A stretch of 64,000 bases of DNA from JBDSLU01 sp963844435 (lineage in GTDB: Bacteria > Acidobacteriota > Vicinamibacteria > Vicinamibacterales > Vicinamibacteraceae), in contig CAWJOG010000021.1 in the NCBI GenBank assembly GCA_963844435.1, positions 1 through 64,000 of the forward strand, given 5' to 3'. Of this stretch, positions 62,085 to 64,000 are shown one piece after another. The position numbers and the translations under genes were made by a program. Positions within the stretch are counted from its first letter, which is position 1, and each line of letters opens with the position of its first letter. The notes under the pieces are model-generated. The model made no database searches. It was not told where the DNA came from and saw nothing but the letters and a program-made list of their open reading frames with translations.

Positions 62085-63038
62085 CTATCGAGGCGGCGGA
62101 AGCGGTGCGCCGCCCTTGGCGACGTAATCGGGCATGAACACCTGCAGCCCCTTGCGCGGGGTGTTCCGGCTGTAGCCGGCGATGAGCTGTGCTTCGTAGC
62201 GCGCCGGGAAGAACTCGAACGGGTCGCGCGGGTCGGCGTCGATCAGCTGCATGTCCGCGTCGCTCATCGTGAGCTTGCCGAAGCGGATGCTGCCGCCGAA
62301 GAAATACAGGTAGTTGCGGCCGCGCGGCAGCGGCAGCGTCGCCGGACGCGCCGGCGGCGACGCGGCGCCGGTCATCCGCATCGTCAGGCGCTGCCCGACG
62401 ATCGCCACCTGCTGCAGCCGCCCCTCGGTGCGCGGCGGCGGCAGGATCGCGGTCGTGTCGATCAGCAGATCGTCGCCGTCGGCGCGGATGCCCGATCCGG
62501 CCGGCGCCTTCATCAGGTCGGCGACGTCGACGCCGACCAGATCGAGCAGGCCCTTGACCGGGACGCCGACGGCCTTCAGCGACTTCGCGTGCAGGCGCAT
62601 CGATCCGTCCGGCGCGGCCGAGACCTCGGCCTGCATCGAGAACGGCACCGACACGCCTTTCTTCAGCGTGCCGCGCACCTGCAGCGCGCCCTTCTCGATG
62701 GTCACGGTGACGTCGCGGACCGGCGCGGTGCCGGACCCCAGGGCTCGCGCGATCAGCGCCGTGAGCGAGGCGGTGTCCATCGCCAGGTCCGCCGACCGCA
62801 TCCGCAGCGTGTACGACCGCGGATCGTCGAAGACCGGCGGCACGCCGCGCGCCTCGCTGATGAACTCACCGTCGAGCGATCGGACGGCGAGCACGACGTC
62901 GTCGGCGAGATGCAGCCGGACGTTGCGCATCTCGACGCCGCACCGCACCGGCGCGGGCTCTTGTGCGACGACGCCATCGATCGAGCCTGGCGTCATCGCG
63001 ACGATGAGCGAGACCGTCACACATCGAGGCCAGCCCAT
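62085..63038 (-). CDS. Hypothetical exported protein (beta-rich, possibly lipid-binding)
   Basis: A 317-residue protein from the ATG at 63038 with a signal peptide (VTVSLIVAMTPGSIDGVVAQ). The body alternates short strands: VEMRNVRLHLADDVVLAVRS, LRMRSADLAMDTASLTALIA, VTVTIEKGALQVRGTLKKGV and LHAKSLKAVGVPVKGLLDLV. The layout recalls DUF2993/LmeA-type phospholipid-binding domains or AsmA-like repeats, but I cannot assign a family safely. The C-terminus ends GAPLPPPR. It is divergent from the SNase-like gene. Confidence 0.6.
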   Translation of the reverse strand: MGWPRCVTVSLIVAMTPGSIDGVVAQEPAPVRCGVEMRNVRLHLADDVVLAVRSLDGEFISEARGVPPVFDDPRSYTLRMRSADLAMDTASLTALIARALGSGTAPVRDVTVTIEKGALQVRGTLKKGVSVPFSMQAEVSAAPDGSMRLHAKSLKAVGVPVKGLLDLVGVDVADLMKAPAGSGIRADGDDLLIDTTAILPPPRTEGRLQQVAIVGQRLTMRMTGAASPPARPATLPLPRGRNYLYFFGGSIRFGKLTMSDADMQLIDADPRDPFEFFPARYEAQLIAGYSRNTPRKGLQVFMPDYVAKGGAPLPPPR

Positions 63039-63128
63039 ACCGTCGAGCGTAGCAGGATGCGCCCGCCGATTCGCTGCCGCGTACGGCCGGGCTCGGCGCG
63101 ACGTTATCTCTGAGCAGGGGGCGAAGTC

Positions 63129-64000
63129 ATGGCAGAGACCTTCTTCACCGTCGGCGAGGGGAACCCGCGCGCCGTCACGCCGATCCGCCGCAAGAATGAC
63201 GGCACCACGCAGCCGCTCGATCAGGCGGTGCCGGACGGTGACACCGTCGGAGTCCAGCTCGACGGCACCGGCGCGACGCGGTTCCTCGGTATCGACACGC
63301 CGGAGAAGGCGTTCGAGCAGCCGCTCGGGGGCGGGCAGGCGCTCGACGGCGCGAAATGGGAGCAGTACCTGACCAACCCGTTCGCCAACGGCTTCCCGGT
63401 GCAGCTCCTGGAGCCGCCGCTCGTCGCTCACCTGCAGCCGCGGTTCGGCGCGGGCGCCGCCGCCAACCACCATCGCCACGCCGTCGCCGCCGGCGACTCG
63501 CTCCGCCAGCTGATTCAGAGCGACCAGGTCGCGATGGGGCAGACGCCGGAGCAGTTCCGCTACTTCCTGGCTTTCGCCTACGAAGTGTTCGATCGCTACG
63601 GGCGGTTCCTGGCCTTCATCAACCGCAACCAGCCGGACGCGGCCGTGCCCGGTCCGCGACCGCCGTCCTACAACGAGCGACAGCTCGCCGGGGGGCGCGC
63701 GCTCCCGTACTTCATCTGGCCGAACATCAACCCGTTCCGCGACGCGCCGACGGTGGTCGACGCGGTGCCGCTGCCTGGCACGGCCCGCCAGCTGGCGGAG
63801 TCCGGCGATCTGAAGAAGGCGCGCGACGCGGTGAAGCTGGCGCGCGCGAACGGGCTCGGAGCGTTCGATCCGGCGGATCCGCTGCGCTTCGAAGCGTTCG
63901 AGGTCCGCTTCCTCGGCCGCGGCGAGGTGCCCATCCGCGCCATCATCGATCTGAGCCGGGACGACACCGTCATCCTGCGACCGCAGAGCTATTTCAAGAT
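63129..64000 (+). CDS. SNase-like domain protein, incomplete at the window end
   Basis: An open frame from ATG 63129 to the window edge (290 codons so far), preceded by AGGGGGC. Near residues 42-60 it shows AVPDGDTVGVQLDGTGATRF then LGIDTPEK, the start of the staphylococcal-nuclease fold (D-G-D-T and G-I-D-T-P-E). After it, however, long segments such as FRYFLAFAYEVFDRYGRFLA and LPYFIWPNINPFRDAPTVVD are not those of a simple nuclease. It may be a nuclease-fold protein adapted for another task. The catalytic Arg/Glu set is not all visible. Function open. Confidence 0.65.
   Translation, partial: MAETFFTVGEGNPRAVTPIRRKNDGTTQPLDQAVPDGDTVGVQLDGTGATRFLGIDTPEKAFEQPLGGGQALDGAKWEQYLTNPFANGFPVQLLEPPLVAHLQPRFGAGAAANHHRHAVAAGDSLRQLIQSDQVAMGQTPEQFRYFLAFAYEVFDRYGRFLAFINRNQPDAAVPGPRPPSYNERQLAGGRALPYFIWPNINPFRDAPTVVDAVPLPGTARQLAESGDLKKARDAVKLARANGLGAFDPADPLRFEAFEVRFLGRGEVPIRAIIDLSRDDTVILRPQSYFK

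Overview
The window looks like a GC-rich chromosomal piece of an acidobacterium, most likely of the Vicinamibacteria type. Pointers are an ADOP-type MacB/FtsX permease paired with a PadR regulator, two long Ser/Thr kinases with TolB/PD40 C-termini (one divergent from an ECF sigma factor), a GMC oxidoreductase with a gluconate-dehydrogenase-subunit-3 partner, a 3-keto-disaccharide hydrolase (DUF1080), and many ECF sigma factors. This assignment comes from family content only; no rRNA is present.

Layout. 0.1-12.5 kb is fairly orderly: DUF6223 membrane protein, ECF41-type sigma factor, AlkD-like repair protein, VOC and ABM proteins, an exported-looking HPS/KGPDC-type decarboxylase, the PadR/ADOP pair, a kinase, an esterase and an O-methyltransferase. 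12.5-20.6 kb mixes small genes (DUF2784, DUF1579, I78 inhibitor lipoprotein, NTF2-like, YdiK/AI-2E exporter) with a transferred GH10 xylanase beside an IS630 remnant and a decayed toxin-antitoxin pair. 20.6-34.8 kb is metabolic and exported: DHFR-like reductase, HtpG carrying many frameshifts, an alpha/beta hydrolase domain protein, a kinase with frameshifts, sigma factor, M24 peptidase, GMC pair, DUF1080 and a trypsin-like protease. 34.9-60 kb is an accessory region: orphan HigA, excisionase-like HTH, AT-rich SET-domain gene, integrase and IS21 remnants, an enolase-superfamily enzyme, DUF2867, three DoxX-like genes, NUDIX, two more sigma factors, ankyrin, intradiol dioxygenase and cupin genes, a nucleotidyltransferase, a tandem M20 peptidase remnant and fragments of ADOP permeases, kinases, a helicase and a flavin monooxygenase. 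60-64 kb returns to ordinary chromosome: GIY-YIG protein, tRNA-Gln(CUG), DoxX/MarR with matching palindromic operators, an exported protein and the start of an SNase-like protein.

The most unusual signal is a roughly 50-65 bp element present at least nine times between 13 and 58 kb, always on the + strand, at the junctions between blocks of accessory genes. In one reading frame it encodes a conserved C-terminal peptide of the form LGVRD(G/D)(I/F)RNWL followed by A-A-stop in most copies, and several differences between copies are synonymous. This fits either a repeated 3' gene end or an attachment-like site left by serial integration. Two attC-like half sites also flank a nucleotidyltransferase gene near 57 kb.

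Several long genes (htpG, kinase, hydrolase, epimerase, IstB, nucleotidyltransferase) contain single-base frameshifts, so either the assembly has residual indels or part of the region is decaying; I cannot separate these from sequence alone.
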